A stretch of DNA of 64,000 nucleotides, taken from positions 1,984,001 to 2,048,000 of the forward strand of contig NZ_OZ244162.1 in the NCBI RefSeq assembly GCF_965216485.1, in the 5' to 3' direction. The notes under the pieces are model-generated. The model was not told the origin of the DNA. It made no database searches and was given only the letters and a program-made list of their open reading frames with translations. Both the position numbers and the translations under genes were made by a program. This stretch comes from Algiphilus sp965216485 (GTDB taxonomy: Bacteria > Pseudomonadota > Gammaproteobacteria > Nevskiales > Nevskiaceae). Of this stretch, positions 8,029 through 15,829 are shown in pieces (position 1 is the first letter of the stretch; every line of letters starts with the position of its first letter).

Positions 8029-8992
8029 TGTCAGGTCCCGAGTGATTACGAACAGCTTTTTTGAATATGTCCGGCTTGTGCGCCTGCCAGTCCTTCATGA
8101 TTTGAATGGGCGTGCGATGGCTGATCGCCTTTTGTGGCAGATGCTGGTTGTACAGCCAGACATAGCGCTTGAGCGTGGTTTCGAGGTCGTCGCGGCTGCG
8201 GAAGTGGTGCGTGCGCAGGACGTCGGCAATTCGTCCATTGAAGCGCTCGACCATGCCGTTGGTTTGGGGCCGGCCCGGCGGAATGAGCCGGTGCTCGATG
8301 CCGAGTTCGGTGCAGCGCCGATCAAAGCCGTGCGTCCCGGTGGGCTGCCGCTGGCCGTTGGCGGTGAAGCGGTCGGTGAATTCCTTGGCGTTGTCGGTCA
8401 GGATCGTGTGGATATTGAACGGGGCCGCCTCGTGCAACGCCTTGAGAAAGCGCTCGGCCGAGCGCGTGCTCTTATCGGCCATCAATTGCACATAAACCCA
8501 GCGCGTGGCGCGGTCGATGGCCACAAAGGCGTAGCGCCGCGTGTCCTCGTCGCGCATCTGGGGCAGGTACTTGATGTCGATGTGCACGAAGCCCGGCTCG
8601 TAGGGCTTGAAGGGCTTGCTGGGCTTTGCCTCGGCATCGGCTTCCTTCGGCAACTTCGAGACGCCATGGCGCCGCAGCATCCGGTCCAGCGCCGAGCGAC
8701 TCATCTGCGGGGCAATGAACTCGCGCGTGACTGCCAACAGATCGTCCAGGGGCAGGCGCAGCGTGGTGCGCAGATACAGCACCAGCGCCTCCTGCCCGTC
8801 GTTCAGCGTCTTGGAGAGCCGGTGCGGCGTGTGACTGCGATCCGCCGTCGACTCCCGGCGTCGCCACTTCATGATGGTGTCGCGCGACTGCCCGAAGCGC
8901 GCCGCCAGCTCGTCAACGGTGCCTTCGGCCTCTCGAATCGCTTGGCGCGTCGCCGGCGTGGTGGTCGCGTTCTTGTGCAAGCTCAGCAGCAT
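8024..8992 (-). CDS. IS481-family transposase (DDE type)
   Basis: The protein has an N-terminal helix-turn-helix region (ELAARFGQSRDTIMKWRRR, about residues 28-46) and an rve-type catalytic core with the DDE residues in the contexts HIDIKYLP, LTDNAKEF and QTNGMVERFNGR. I choose the ATG at 8992 (MLLSLHKNATTTP), because IS481 transposases typically begin with a short LHKNA-like segment; an ATG-proximal start at 9010 adds six residues. The frame is intact, so the element may be active. The stop codon (TAA, 8024-8026) and part of the last codon lie outside the element in the duplicated target, so the end of the protein depends on the insertion site. Confidence 0.93.
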   Translation of the reverse strand: MLLSLHKNATTTPATRQAIREAEGTVDELAARFGQSRDTIMKWRRRESTADRSHTPHRLSKTLNDGQEALVLYLRTTLRLPLDDLLAVTREFIAPQMSRSALDRMLRRHGVSKLPKEADAEAKPSKPFKPYEPGFVHIDIKYLPQMRDEDTRRYAFVAIDRATRWVYVQLMADKSTRSAERFLKALHEAAPFNIHTILTDNAKEFTDRFTANGQRQPTGTHGFDRRCTELGIEHRLIPPGRPQTNGMVERFNGRIADVLRTHHFRSRDDLETTLKRYVWLYNQHLPQKAISHRTPIQIMKDWQAHKPDIFKKAVRNHSGPDM

Positions 8993-9093
8993 CCCGGATC
9001 CTTCTCCCATCGTGCCAAAACTCCCGCCAGGGCTTCACGGCCCATCAGCAGTGGGCGCCTATTGTGAAGAAGGTGATCATCCGGGACCCGACA
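8029..9093 (-). mobile_element. IS481-family insertion sequence, 1065 bp
   Basis: The element is bounded by imperfect inverted repeats that start with TGT, as in the IS481 family. The left end reads TGTCAGGTCCCGAG and the right end, reverse-complemented, reads TGTCGGGTCCCGGA; about 17 of the first 21 positions match. It contains one transposase gene. A perfect 6-bp GTTACA duplication flanks it, so the insertion appears complete and not much decayed. It sits between the small acidic gene and the NfeD gene and interrupts no recognisable gene. Confidence 0.92.
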
Positions 9094-9099
9094 GTTACA
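9094..9099. repeat. Target site duplication, right copy (GTTACA)
   Basis: This is the right-hand partner of the GTTACA at 8023-8028 and abuts the right inverted repeat ending ...CCCGACA. Confidence 0.85.
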
Positions 9100-9192
9100 C
9101 GTTGTTTCTATCCGCTTGCGCAGGGGTGAACCGGACTCGGACAGTGGGGCTCGAGCACACGCGCTGCGCGCTGATCTTGGTAGGCTGCGCAC

Positions 9193-10680
9193 ATGCTCAC
9201 GAGCGAGAACATCATGCGTCGAGTCCTCTGGTTGGCGGTGTTGATGTCCGGTGTGCTCGGGCTTGGGGTGCACGCCCAGCAGGCTGGTGACGAGAGCGCG
9301 TCCACTGATCGTCCGAAGGTGGCAGTGCTCCCCATCAACGGTGCGATCAGTCCAGCAACGGCCGATTTTCTGGAAAGCACCCACAGGCAGGCCGTAGCCG
9401 ACGGCGCTGCGGCGGTTGTCATTGAACTGGATACACCCGGTGGTCTGGCGACTGCCATGCGGGACATGATCCAGACCATTCTCCAATCCAGCGTACCGGT
9501 CATCACCTGGGTCAGCCCCGAAGGCGCGCGTGCTGCCAGTGCGGGCACTTATCTGCTCTACGCCTCACACATTTCCGCCATGGCGCCAGCCACCAATCTC
9601 GGCGCCGCCACGCCGGTGCAGATTGGCGGTGGGGGAGCCAGTCCAATGCCGACGGATCGTGGCGGGGAAGAGAGCCAGAAACCCAATGCTGGCGAGGGCG
9701 GTAGCGAGGCGCCTAAGGCTGAAGAGACCTCCGAGGATGGCGCGGGCGCTGGTGACGGCGACACGACTGCCAACGAAGAGGGAGGCTCCGACTTGTCGGC
9801 TTCGGAGAAGAAGGCGATCAACGACGCGGTGGCCTACATCCGCAGTCTCGCGGAGAAGCGCGGCCGCAATGCCGACTGGGCAGAGGAGGCGGTCCGGGAG
9901 GGTGCCAGTCTGTCCGCCGAGGCGGCCGTCGAAAAAAACGTCGTGGACCTGACGGCGACCAGTCTTGACGAGCTGTTGCGCGCAGTCAGCGGCCGCGAAG
10001 TCGCGCTGGCCTCCGGCGCGACCCAGGTTCTCGCACTGGAAAATGCCGACATCCAGCGCTACGAGCCCGGTTGGCGCTATCAGTTCCTGTCCATCATCAC
10101 CAACCCGACGGTGGCCTACGTCCTGATGATGATCGGCATCTATGGGTTGCTGCTGGAGGGCTATAGCCCGGGCGCCATTCTGCCCGGCACCGTCGGCGTC
10201 ATCGCGCTCTTGATGGCCTTGTACGCCTTCCAGCTGATGCCGGTGAACTACGCCGGTCTGGCGCTGATCGTTGTCGGCATCGTGCTGATGATTGCCGAGG
10301 CGTTGGCCCCCAGTTTCGGCATACTGGGCTTTGGCGGCATCACGGCCTTCGTGCTTGGCTCCATCTTCCTCATGGATAGCGACGTGCCTGGATACGACAT
10401 CAACCTTGGCGTCATCATCGGCCTCTCACTGAGTGCGGCCCTGCTGCTCGGCATCACCTTCTATCTGCTCTACCGCTCGCGGCGCGCGCGCATCACCACC
10501 GGCGAGGAGGGAACCCTCGATGGAGAACCCGGCGAGATCACGCAATTCGAGAACGGCCGCGGCTGGGTGATGGTCAACGGCGAGCGCTGGCAGTGTCGTT
10601 CAGACCACGCCTTGACGCCCGGTCAGCGCGTCCGTATTCAGCGTCATAAAGGCTTCACCGTGGATGTAGTACCGGAATAG
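9193..10680 (+). CDS. Membrane-bound serine protease, NfeD family (ClpP class, long form)
   Basis: Long NfeD proteins join a periplasmic ClpP-type serine protease domain to membrane helices and a C-terminal OB-fold, and usually act with a stomatin-like partner. Here a signal peptide (MRRVLWLAVLMSGVLGLGVHA) leads into the protease domain with the LDTPGG oxyanion region and the nucleophile in ARAASAGTY. An acidic, low-complexity stretch of about 60 residues (GGEESQKPNAGEGG onward) precedes the helix carrying the likely catalytic lysine (IRSLAEKRGRN). Four hydrophobic segments follow, then the NfeD OB domain ending RHKGFTVDVVPE. An in-frame ATG at 9214 begins right at the signal peptide and may be the real start. 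The slipin gene follows after 53 bases. Confidence 0.9.
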   Translation: MLTSENIMRRVLWLAVLMSGVLGLGVHAQQAGDESASTDRPKVAVLPINGAISPATADFLESTHRQAVADGAAAVVIELDTPGGLATAMRDMIQTILQSSVPVITWVSPEGARAASAGTYLLYASHISAMAPATNLGAATPVQIGGGGASPMPTDRGGEESQKPNAGEGGSEAPKAEETSEDGAGAGDGDTTANEEGGSDLSASEKKAINDAVAYIRSLAEKRGRNADWAEEAVREGASLSAEAAVEKNVVDLTATSLDELLRAVSGREVALASGATQVLALENADIQRYEPGWRYQFLSIITNPTVAYVLMMIGIYGLLLEGYSPGAILPGTVGVIALLMALYAFQLMPVNYAGLALIVVGIVLMIAEALAPSFGILGFGGITAFVLGSIFLMDSDVPGYDINLGVIIGLSLSAALLLGITFYLLYRSRRARITTGEEGTLDGEPGEITQFENGRGWVMVNGERWQCRSDHALTPGQRVRIQRHKGFTVDVVPE

Positions 10681-10733
10681 GACGCAGTTCAAAGGCAAGC
10701 AGTTATCCCGCAGTCCCCCCTTAGGAGGCATTC

Positions 10734-11513
10734 ATGTTTACCACGCTGCTCACACTGGGCATTGTTGTCATTGCCCTCATCGCTTCCGCCTTCAAGGTGC
10801 TCGCGGAGTACGAGCGCGGTGTCATCCTGACGCTTGGACGCTATACCGCGATGAAGGGGCCCGGCCTGATCATCGTCATTCCTGTGCTCCAGCGCATGTT
10901 GAAGGTCGATCTGCGTACGGTGGTGATGGACGTGCCCCCACAGGACGTCATCTCGCGGGACAATGTCTCGGTTTCCGTGAACGCCGTCGTGTACTTCCGC
11001 GTCATGGAGCCTTCCAAGGCCATGCTGCAGGTCGAGAACTACTACGAAGCGATCAGCCAGCTCGCGCAGACCACACTGCGTTCCGTGCTCGGCCAGCATG
11101 AACTGGACGAAATGCTCACCGAGCGCGACAAGCTCAATGAGGACGTCCAGAAGATCCTTGACGAAGCCTCTGAACCCTGGGGCGTCAAGGTCGCCAATGT
11201 TGAAATCAAGCACGTTGACCTCAACGATTCGATGATCCGTGCCATGGCGCGGCAGGCCGAAGCCGAGCGTTCGCGGCGTGCCAAGGTGATTCACGCCACG
11301 GGTGAGCAGGAGGCCGCGGAGAAGCTCAGCCAGGCGGCGGAGCAGCTGTCCTCGCAGCCGCAGGCGCTGCAGCTTCGCTACATGCAGACCCTGATCGATG
11401 TTGCTGGAGACAAGAATTCCACGATTGTCTTCCCGCTGCCGATGGATCTCATCACCCCCTTCCTGGAGAACGCCAAGAACAAGGCGCGAACCGAGGCCAA
11501 AAACGACGAATAA
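10734..11513 (+). CDS. Slipin / stomatin-like SPFH-domain membrane protein
   Basis: Slipins are membrane-anchored SPFH (prohibitin-homology) proteins that form oligomeric scaffolds, and NfeD proteases are their usual partners. The 259-residue protein has an N-terminal hydrophobic hairpin (TTLLTLGIVVIALIASAFKV), then the SPFH domain starting at YERGVILTLGRY with the conserved DVPPQDVISRDNVSV segment, and a C-terminal helical region rich in Ala, Glu and Arg (RAMARQAEAERSRRAKVIHA). A strong ribosome site (TTAGGAGG) precedes the ATG. The pair with the upstream NfeD gene is very likely co-transcribed and works in membrane quality control, by family precedent. Confidence 0.93.
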   Translation: MFTTLLTLGIVVIALIASAFKVLAEYERGVILTLGRYTAMKGPGLIIVIPVLQRMLKVDLRTVVMDVPPQDVISRDNVSVSVNAVVYFRVMEPSKAMLQVENYYEAISQLAQTTLRSVLGQHELDEMLTERDKLNEDVQKILDEASEPWGVKVANVEIKHVDLNDSMIRAMARQAEAERSRRAKVIHATGEQEAAEKLSQAAEQLSSQPQALQLRYMQTLIDVAGDKNSTIVFPLPMDLITPFLENAKNKARTEAKNDE

Positions 11514-11539
11514 CCCCTGGAAAAATTGCGATTGGCTGC

Positions 11540-11558
11540 TACACTACGCGGCCTTGAT
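11540..11558 (+). promoter_or_regulatory. tRNA-Ala promoter -10 and GC-rich discriminator
   Basis: TACACT (11540-11545) is followed by ACGCGGCCTTG before the tRNA 5' end. The -35 is weak (CTGGAA with a 17-base spacer). The same TACACT-nCGCsGCCTTG pattern precedes tRNA-Val. GC-rich discriminators are typical of stringently controlled stable-RNA promoters. Confidence 0.55.
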
Positions 11559-11634
<76 letters not shown>

Positions 11635-11645
11635 AAACGCTTTTC

Positions 11646-11671
11646 AAAGCCGGCCCCGCGCCGGCTTTTTT
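11646..11671 (+). terminator. Rho-independent terminator after tRNA-Ala
   Basis: A 9-bp stem (AAAGCCGGC with GCCGGCTTT) with a five-base loop is followed by a run of T. It lies 12 bases after the tRNA and 16 bases before the aminotransferase start. Confidence 0.85.
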
Positions 11672-11686
11672 GTTGGACGGTCGACA

Positions 11687-12916
11687 ATGCACGCGAAGAA
11701 CTCCGCGCCGGCAGTGCCTGGCGCCAGTGAATATCACGAAGTGATGGTGCCGAACTACGCACCGGCGGATTTTGTTCCGCTGAAAGGCGCGGGTGCACGC
11801 GTGTGGACGGCGGAAGGCGACGAACTGGTCGATTTTGGCGGCGGGATCGCTGTCAATAGCCTTGGGCATTGCCATCCGGCGCTGGTGGAGGCGCTGACTG
11901 CGCAGGCTCAGAAGCTCTGGCACGTGTCGAATATCGTGACCAACGCGCCCGCACTGCACCTGGCGCGCACCCTGTGCGATCTGACCTTTGCCGACCGGGT
12001 CTTTTTCTGCAATTCGGGGGCGGAAGCCAACGAGGCAGCCTTGAAGCTGGCACGCCGTCGGGCCTCTCTCAAGCACGGCGCGGACAAGCGCACGATCCTG
12101 AGCTTTCGCAACAGCTTCCACGGGCGCACGCTGTTCACGGTCAGCGTGGGCGGGCAGCCCAAGTACACCGAGCACTTCGGTCCGCTGCCGGAAGGAATCA
12201 AGCACCTTCCGTACAACGACACGGGCGCGCTCGAGGCGGCGGTGACGGATGATGTCTGCGCGATCATTGCCGAGCCCATTCAGGGTGAAGGAGGCGTGAT
12301 TCCCGGCAATGCCGAGTTCCTGAAGGCGCTACGTGCAGCCGCTGATCGCGTCGATGCAACGCTGATCTTCGATGAAGTGCAATCCGGCGTCGGCAGAACC
12401 GGCCATCTCTACGGCTATATGCAGGCCGGCGTGGTGCCGGACGTGATGACCACGGCCAAGGGGTTGGGTGGAGGCTTTCCCATCGGGGCGATGCTGACCA
12501 AGCGTGATTGGGCCGAGTACCTGCCGGCGGGCACGCATGGCACCACCTTTGGCGGCAACCCGCTCGGCTGCGCCGTGGCGCAGCGGGTGCTCGAGCTGGT
12601 CAATGATCCTGCTTTCCTGCAAACGGTAGAGATCCGCGGCCACGCCATGCGCCAGGCGCTTGCACGAATCGGCGACCAGTACGGCGTCTTCCGGGAAGTG
12701 CGGGGGCTGGGCCTGCTCCTGGGTGCGGTGGTGTCCGAGGCCTGGGCCGGGCGCGCTGGGGACGTCGTCAAGGTCGGACATCGTGAAGGCGTCTGGTGTC
12801 TGGTGGCCGGTCCGGACGTAGTGCGCTTTGCTCCCCCGCTGAACCTCAGCGAGCAGGAAATGGCGGACGGCATGGAGCGGCTCGAGCGTGCCGTACAGCG
12901 CCTGGTGGCGGGCTGA
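11687..12916 (+). CDS. argD: Acetylornithine/succinylornithine-type aminotransferase
   Basis: This class-III PLP enzyme transfers an amino group between N-acetylornithine and 2-oxoglutarate in arginine synthesis; close relatives (AstC) act on succinylornithine in arginine breakdown, and sequence alone does not separate them firmly. The 409-residue protein has the family N-terminus (NYAPADFVPLKGAGARVWT), the cofactor-loop FCNSGAEANEAALK, the acidic FDEVQSGVGRTG motif and the PLP lysine in TTAKGLGGGFPIGA. It starts just after the tRNA-Ala terminator with no strong ribosome site. No other arginine gene is nearby, so pathway assignment rests on the family alone. Confidence 0.85.
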   Translation: MHAKNSAPAVPGASEYHEVMVPNYAPADFVPLKGAGARVWTAEGDELVDFGGGIAVNSLGHCHPALVEALTAQAQKLWHVSNIVTNAPALHLARTLCDLTFADRVFFCNSGAEANEAALKLARRRASLKHGADKRTILSFRNSFHGRTLFTVSVGGQPKYTEHFGPLPEGIKHLPYNDTGALEAAVTDDVCAIIAEPIQGEGGVIPGNAEFLKALRAAADRVDATLIFDEVQSGVGRTGHLYGYMQAGVVPDVMTTAKGLGGGFPIGAMLTKRDWAEYLPAGTHGTTFGGNPLGCAVAQRVLELVNDPAFLQTVEIRGHAMRQALARIGDQYGVFREVRGLGLLLGAVVSEAWAGRAGDVVKVGHREGVWCLVAGPDVVRFAPPLNLSEQEMADGMERLERAVQRLVAG

Positions 12917-12933
12917 GCGTGATTAAGGCCTAG

Positions 12934-13824
12934 CTAGCGATCCAGCGGCTGCGCCAGACGCATGCCGCGCCAGCGCAGCACCAGTCCTTCGCGCGTGATG
13001 GCCTCGATGACGGCGCCGTTGTCCAGGCGATCGCCCTCCGCTCGGCGCCGGCCATCGATGCGTACAAAGCGCCGCTCCGGGTTGTCGTTGTAGACGTGGA
13101 CGTCGATGCGAATGGCCGGCATATCCACGCTTGAGGCGCGTGGCAGCTCCGCCCAACGACCCGCATCCAGATCTGGCGATGTTGGTGCCGGCGCCACCGG
13201 GTCACGCGTTGGTGCTTCCGTTGGGAAGGCTGAGGGCGCGGGCGCATCGCGGAAGATGTCCTGGGGCTGGAGCGGTGGAGCCTCGGGGGTCGCTTCGGTA
13301 CGGGCAGCGGTTGGCGCGGCGCTGGGGGTGCCTTCCGCGGGTCCGTCGTAGAGGGCATCCAGCGAATCGATCCGCTGGGCGTCACCGAGTTGCGCGCGTG
13401 GCATGGCATCGGTGGTGAGGGTATCCTCGCGAGCGGCGGGTGTTGGGGCGCCGCGCGGGGGCGCAGCCGCCGGGGGCTCGGCTTCGATGCGGGGCCGCGT
13501 ACTGGGCACTTCGGACGTGGGCGCTGCGTCAAGCGGTGTCGGAGGTGTGCCCGTCTGGGCGGGCGGTTGTGTGCCGGCGTTCTGAGCCGCCGGTGCGACG
13601 CTCGCCGGCTCCGGTTCCGGCGTCGGCGATTGGAGGCGCGTATCGCTCAACCAGAGAACCGCACCAAGACCGAGGGCGCAGAGCAATGGGAGCAGCCATA
13701 GCAGCCAGGGTGGGCTGCCTCGACGCGCCGCGCGCAAGGGGCTGGCAATGGCGCTGCGGCCGGGTGGCTTGCCGAGGCGGCGCTCGTCTTCGGCCTGGCG
13801 CAGGGCATCAAGAATATGCGACAC
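12934..13824 (-). CDS. General secretion pathway protein B-like protein (GspB/ExeB)
   Basis: GspB-type proteins work with the ATPase ExeA/GspA in placing the type II secretin GspD in the outer membrane or in pilus-type secretin assembly. The 296-residue protein starts MSHILDALRQAEDERR, the family's short cytosolic N-terminus, then a single membrane helix (about 38-58, WLLWLLPLLCALGLGAVLWL), a long Pro/Ala/Thr-rich periplasmic linker, and a compact C-terminal GspB domain (IRIDVHVYNDNPERRFVRI ... GLVLRWRGMRLAQP). It lies one base after the exeA-like gene on the same strand. No T2SS core genes are in view. Confidence 0.87.
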   Translation of the reverse strand: MSHILDALRQAEDERRLGKPPGRSAIASPLRAARRGSPPWLLWLLPLLCALGLGAVLWLSDTRLQSPTPEPEPASVAPAAQNAGTQPPAQTGTPPTPLDAAPTSEVPSTRPRIEAEPPAAAPPRGAPTPAAREDTLTTDAMPRAQLGDAQRIDSLDALYDGPAEGTPSAAPTAARTEATPEAPPLQPQDIFRDAPAPSAFPTEAPTRDPVAPAPTSPDLDAGRWAELPRASSVDMPAIRIDVHVYNDNPERRFVRIDGRRRAEGDRLDNGAVIEAITREGLVLRWRGMRLAQPLDR

Positions 13825-13825
13825 C

Positions 13826-15607
13826 TCAGCCTTCCTCCGACAACAGACGCGGGCCGTCGTCCGGGTGCAGCTGTTGCATCAGCATCAGATGGGTACGTTC
13901 ACCCACGTGGCCATCCACGGTAAGGCCGTGCCGTGCCTGGAAGGCTTCGACGCGGTCGCGAAGTGCGGGATCGAAGCGGTCGCTGACTGGGCCAATGATC
14001 GGTTCTCCGGCCAGGGCCGCCATGCTGCGATGGAGCCACTCGATCTGTGGGCCACGGTCGCCGGGTCGCAGCACATCGACACCTTCTTCGGCACGCCAGA
14101 ACAGCAGGAATTCGCCGTTCCACAGCAGATCAAGCAGGCTGCGCTCCACGGGCCGCAGTGCGCCATCGACCACAATGCGGGCGGTCGGTCCGTCAACGCC
14201 CCGCAGCAGTACATGACTCCGTGCGCCCGAGGCCGACACCAGGGTCAGGATGGCGGGTCGATCAAAGCGCTGCAGGTCTTCCCAGCTGCCGTCTCCGCGC
14301 AGGCAGCGCAGGGAAATGCGGCGAACGGCGCTGCATACGGCGGTCCCGGCAGGAATCTCGAGGCTGCTGTCCCACAGACCGAGCAGAAGTTCGACCTGTG
14401 TTCCGAGCGGCGGTGTCTCACGAATCAGTGCCTGCGCACTGAGTGGAGGCGTTTGCGCGGCCGGGGCGGCGGTGGGCGGGGCCTCCGACGGTTCATCGGA
14501 CTCCGTTTGAGTGGGGCGCGCCGCCTCGTCGCGGCTTTGTGGGGTTGGTGTGCTGTCAGGCGCCCAGACCAGCGCAGGAAGTCCATCAGCGGTAGACGCA
14601 GGCGCCGGAGGTGATGAGGGCGCCTCCCGAGGGGTGGGTGGTGTTGAGGCGGTTGCCGGGGCACTGTCCAGTGGATCGACCGACCAGAACTGCAGCAGAC
14701 CTGCAACTGCCAGCATGCCAGCGAAAGCCAGGCCAGGAATCCAGGCCAGGCGCAGCGCGGGCAGGGCGCGCTTCAAGCGCTTCGGCGCGGTGTCCCTTCC
14801 TGCCTGACGGACCATGGATGCAGTGACCGTGCGCGTACCTGCGGAGTAGGCAGCCAGCAGGGCGCGGTCGCAGATGATATTGATGCGACGCGGGATCCCC
14901 TCGGATGCCTTGTAGGCGGCGCGCATGGCAGCGGGCGTGAAAATTTCGGCGTCGCCGCCTGCCACGCGCAGACGATGCGCGATGTACTCGGCGGTTTCGA
15001 AACGGTCCAGCGCCGTGAGGTGAAAGCGGGCAGTGATGCGCTGCGCGAGCTGGCGAAGGCTGGGGAGGGACAGCAGATCGTCCAGCTCCGGCTGGCCGAT
15101 CAGCATGATGCGCAGCAGCTTCTCCTTGCTGGTTTCCAGGTTGGTGAGCAGGCGCACCTGCTCGAGCACATCCTCGGCCAGGTTCTGGGCCTCGTCGATG
15201 ATGAGTACCGTACGCCGCCCCTGGCTGTGGGTCGCGAGCAGGTGGCGATTCAAATGGTCGACCAGCTGCTTCAGGGATGCATGGTCGGGGTAGGTGACGC
15301 CTAGCTCATCACAGATCGACTCCAGGAACTCTTCCGTGCTCTGGCGCGGATTGAGAATCAGCGCGACATCGACCTCGGGCATCTTCTGCTCAAGCAAGGT
15401 GCGGATGACCGTGGTCTTGCCGGTGCCGACTTCGCCCGTGAGCTGAACGAATCCACCCGCCTCCCCGGTGCCATAGAGCAAGTGCGCCAGCGCCTCATGG
15501 TGGTGCGGCGAAAGGTAGAGGAAGGCCGGATCGGGCGTGATCGCAAACGGCGCTTCACTGAATCGGAAAAAGTGCGTGTACACCGGAATCCGCTGCGCGG
15601 CAGTCAA
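13826..15607 (-). CDS. ExeA-like AAA ATPase with C-terminal peptidoglycan-binding domain
   Basis: ExeA/GspA couples ATP hydrolysis to peptidoglycan remodelling for secretin insertion. The protein has an AAA domain starting YTHFFRFSEAPFAITPDP with Walker A GEVGTGKTT and Walker B VLIIDEAQN, a membrane helix (LAWIPGLAFAGMLAVAGLLQF, about residues 288-308), a Pro/Ala-rich linker, and a C-terminal domain with a peptidoglycan-binding-1 helix set (LRDRVEAFQARHGLTVDGHVG). The start is uncertain: TTG at 15607 has a GAGGA eight or so bases upstream, inside the tRNA-Arg 3' end, whereas GTG at 15583 begins at the family N-terminus (YTHFF) without a clear ribosome site. The gene is downstream of tRNA-Arg with almost no gap. 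Confidence 0.88.
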   Translation of the reverse strand: MTAAQRIPVYTHFFRFSEAPFAITPDPAFLYLSPHHHEALAHLLYGTGEAGGFVQLTGEVGTGKTTVIRTLLEQKMPEVDVALILNPRQSTEEFLESICDELGVTYPDHASLKQLVDHLNRHLLATHSQGRRTVLIIDEAQNLAEDVLEQVRLLTNLETSKEKLLRIMLIGQPELDDLLSLPSLRQLAQRITARFHLTALDRFETAEYIAHRLRVAGGDAEIFTPAAMRAAYKASEGIPRRINIICDRALLAAYSAGTRTVTASMVRQAGRDTAPKRLKRALPALRLAWIPGLAFAGMLAVAGLLQFWSVDPLDSAPATASTPPTPREAPSSPPAPASTADGLPALVWAPDSTPTPQSRDEAARPTQTESDEPSEAPPTAAPAAQTPPLSAQALIRETPPLGTQVELLLGLWDSSLEIPAGTAVCSAVRRISLRCLRGDGSWEDLQRFDRPAILTLVSASGARSHVLLRGVDGPTARIVVDGALRPVERSLLDLLWNGEFLLFWRAEEGVDVLRPGDRGPQIEWLHRSMAALAGEPIIGPVSDRFDPALRDRVEAFQARHGLTVDGHVGERTHLMLMQQLHPDDGPRLLSEEG

Positions 15608-15608
15608 G

Positions 15609-15685
15609 TGGCGTCCTCGGCAGGATTTGAACCTGCGACCTGTCGCTTAGGAGGCGACTGCTCTATCCAGCTGAGCTACGAGGAC
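15609..15685 (-). tRNA. tRNA-Arg (anticodon CCT)
   Basis: The 77-base cloverleaf has acceptor arm GTCCTCG paired with CGAGGAC, anticodon stem GTCGC/GCGAC around loop CTCCTAA (anticodon CCT), and T-loop TTCAAAT. CCA is encoded. It reads AGG arginine codons. Its 3' end is one base before the possible TTG start of the exeA-like gene on the same strand. Confidence 0.95.
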
Positions 15686-15760
15686 GGAGAGGCGCAGGAT
15701 ACCGCTTCACGTCACTTCGTGACTTCGGGCGCAGCGGTATGAATTACCGGATGTTCTGCC

Positions 15761-15789
15761 TTGTGGAGCAGGGTTGAGGCCCGTAGTAT
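15761..15789 (+). promoter_or_regulatory. Probable sigma-70 promoter of the Ig-like lipoprotein gene
   Basis: TTGTGG (15761-15766), a 17-base spacer and TAGTAT (15784-15789) form a good sigma-70 match. The start codon lies 41 bases downstream and is preceded by AAGGGG. Confidence 0.55.
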
Positions 15790-15829
15790 CAGGCGCTAGC
15801 ACGCGGCAATCCATAAACAAGGGGCACGA

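Noticed and set aside
8042..9067. A 341-codon frame on the plus strand across the IS element
   Set aside because: It is antisense to the intact DDE transposase and shows no family features.
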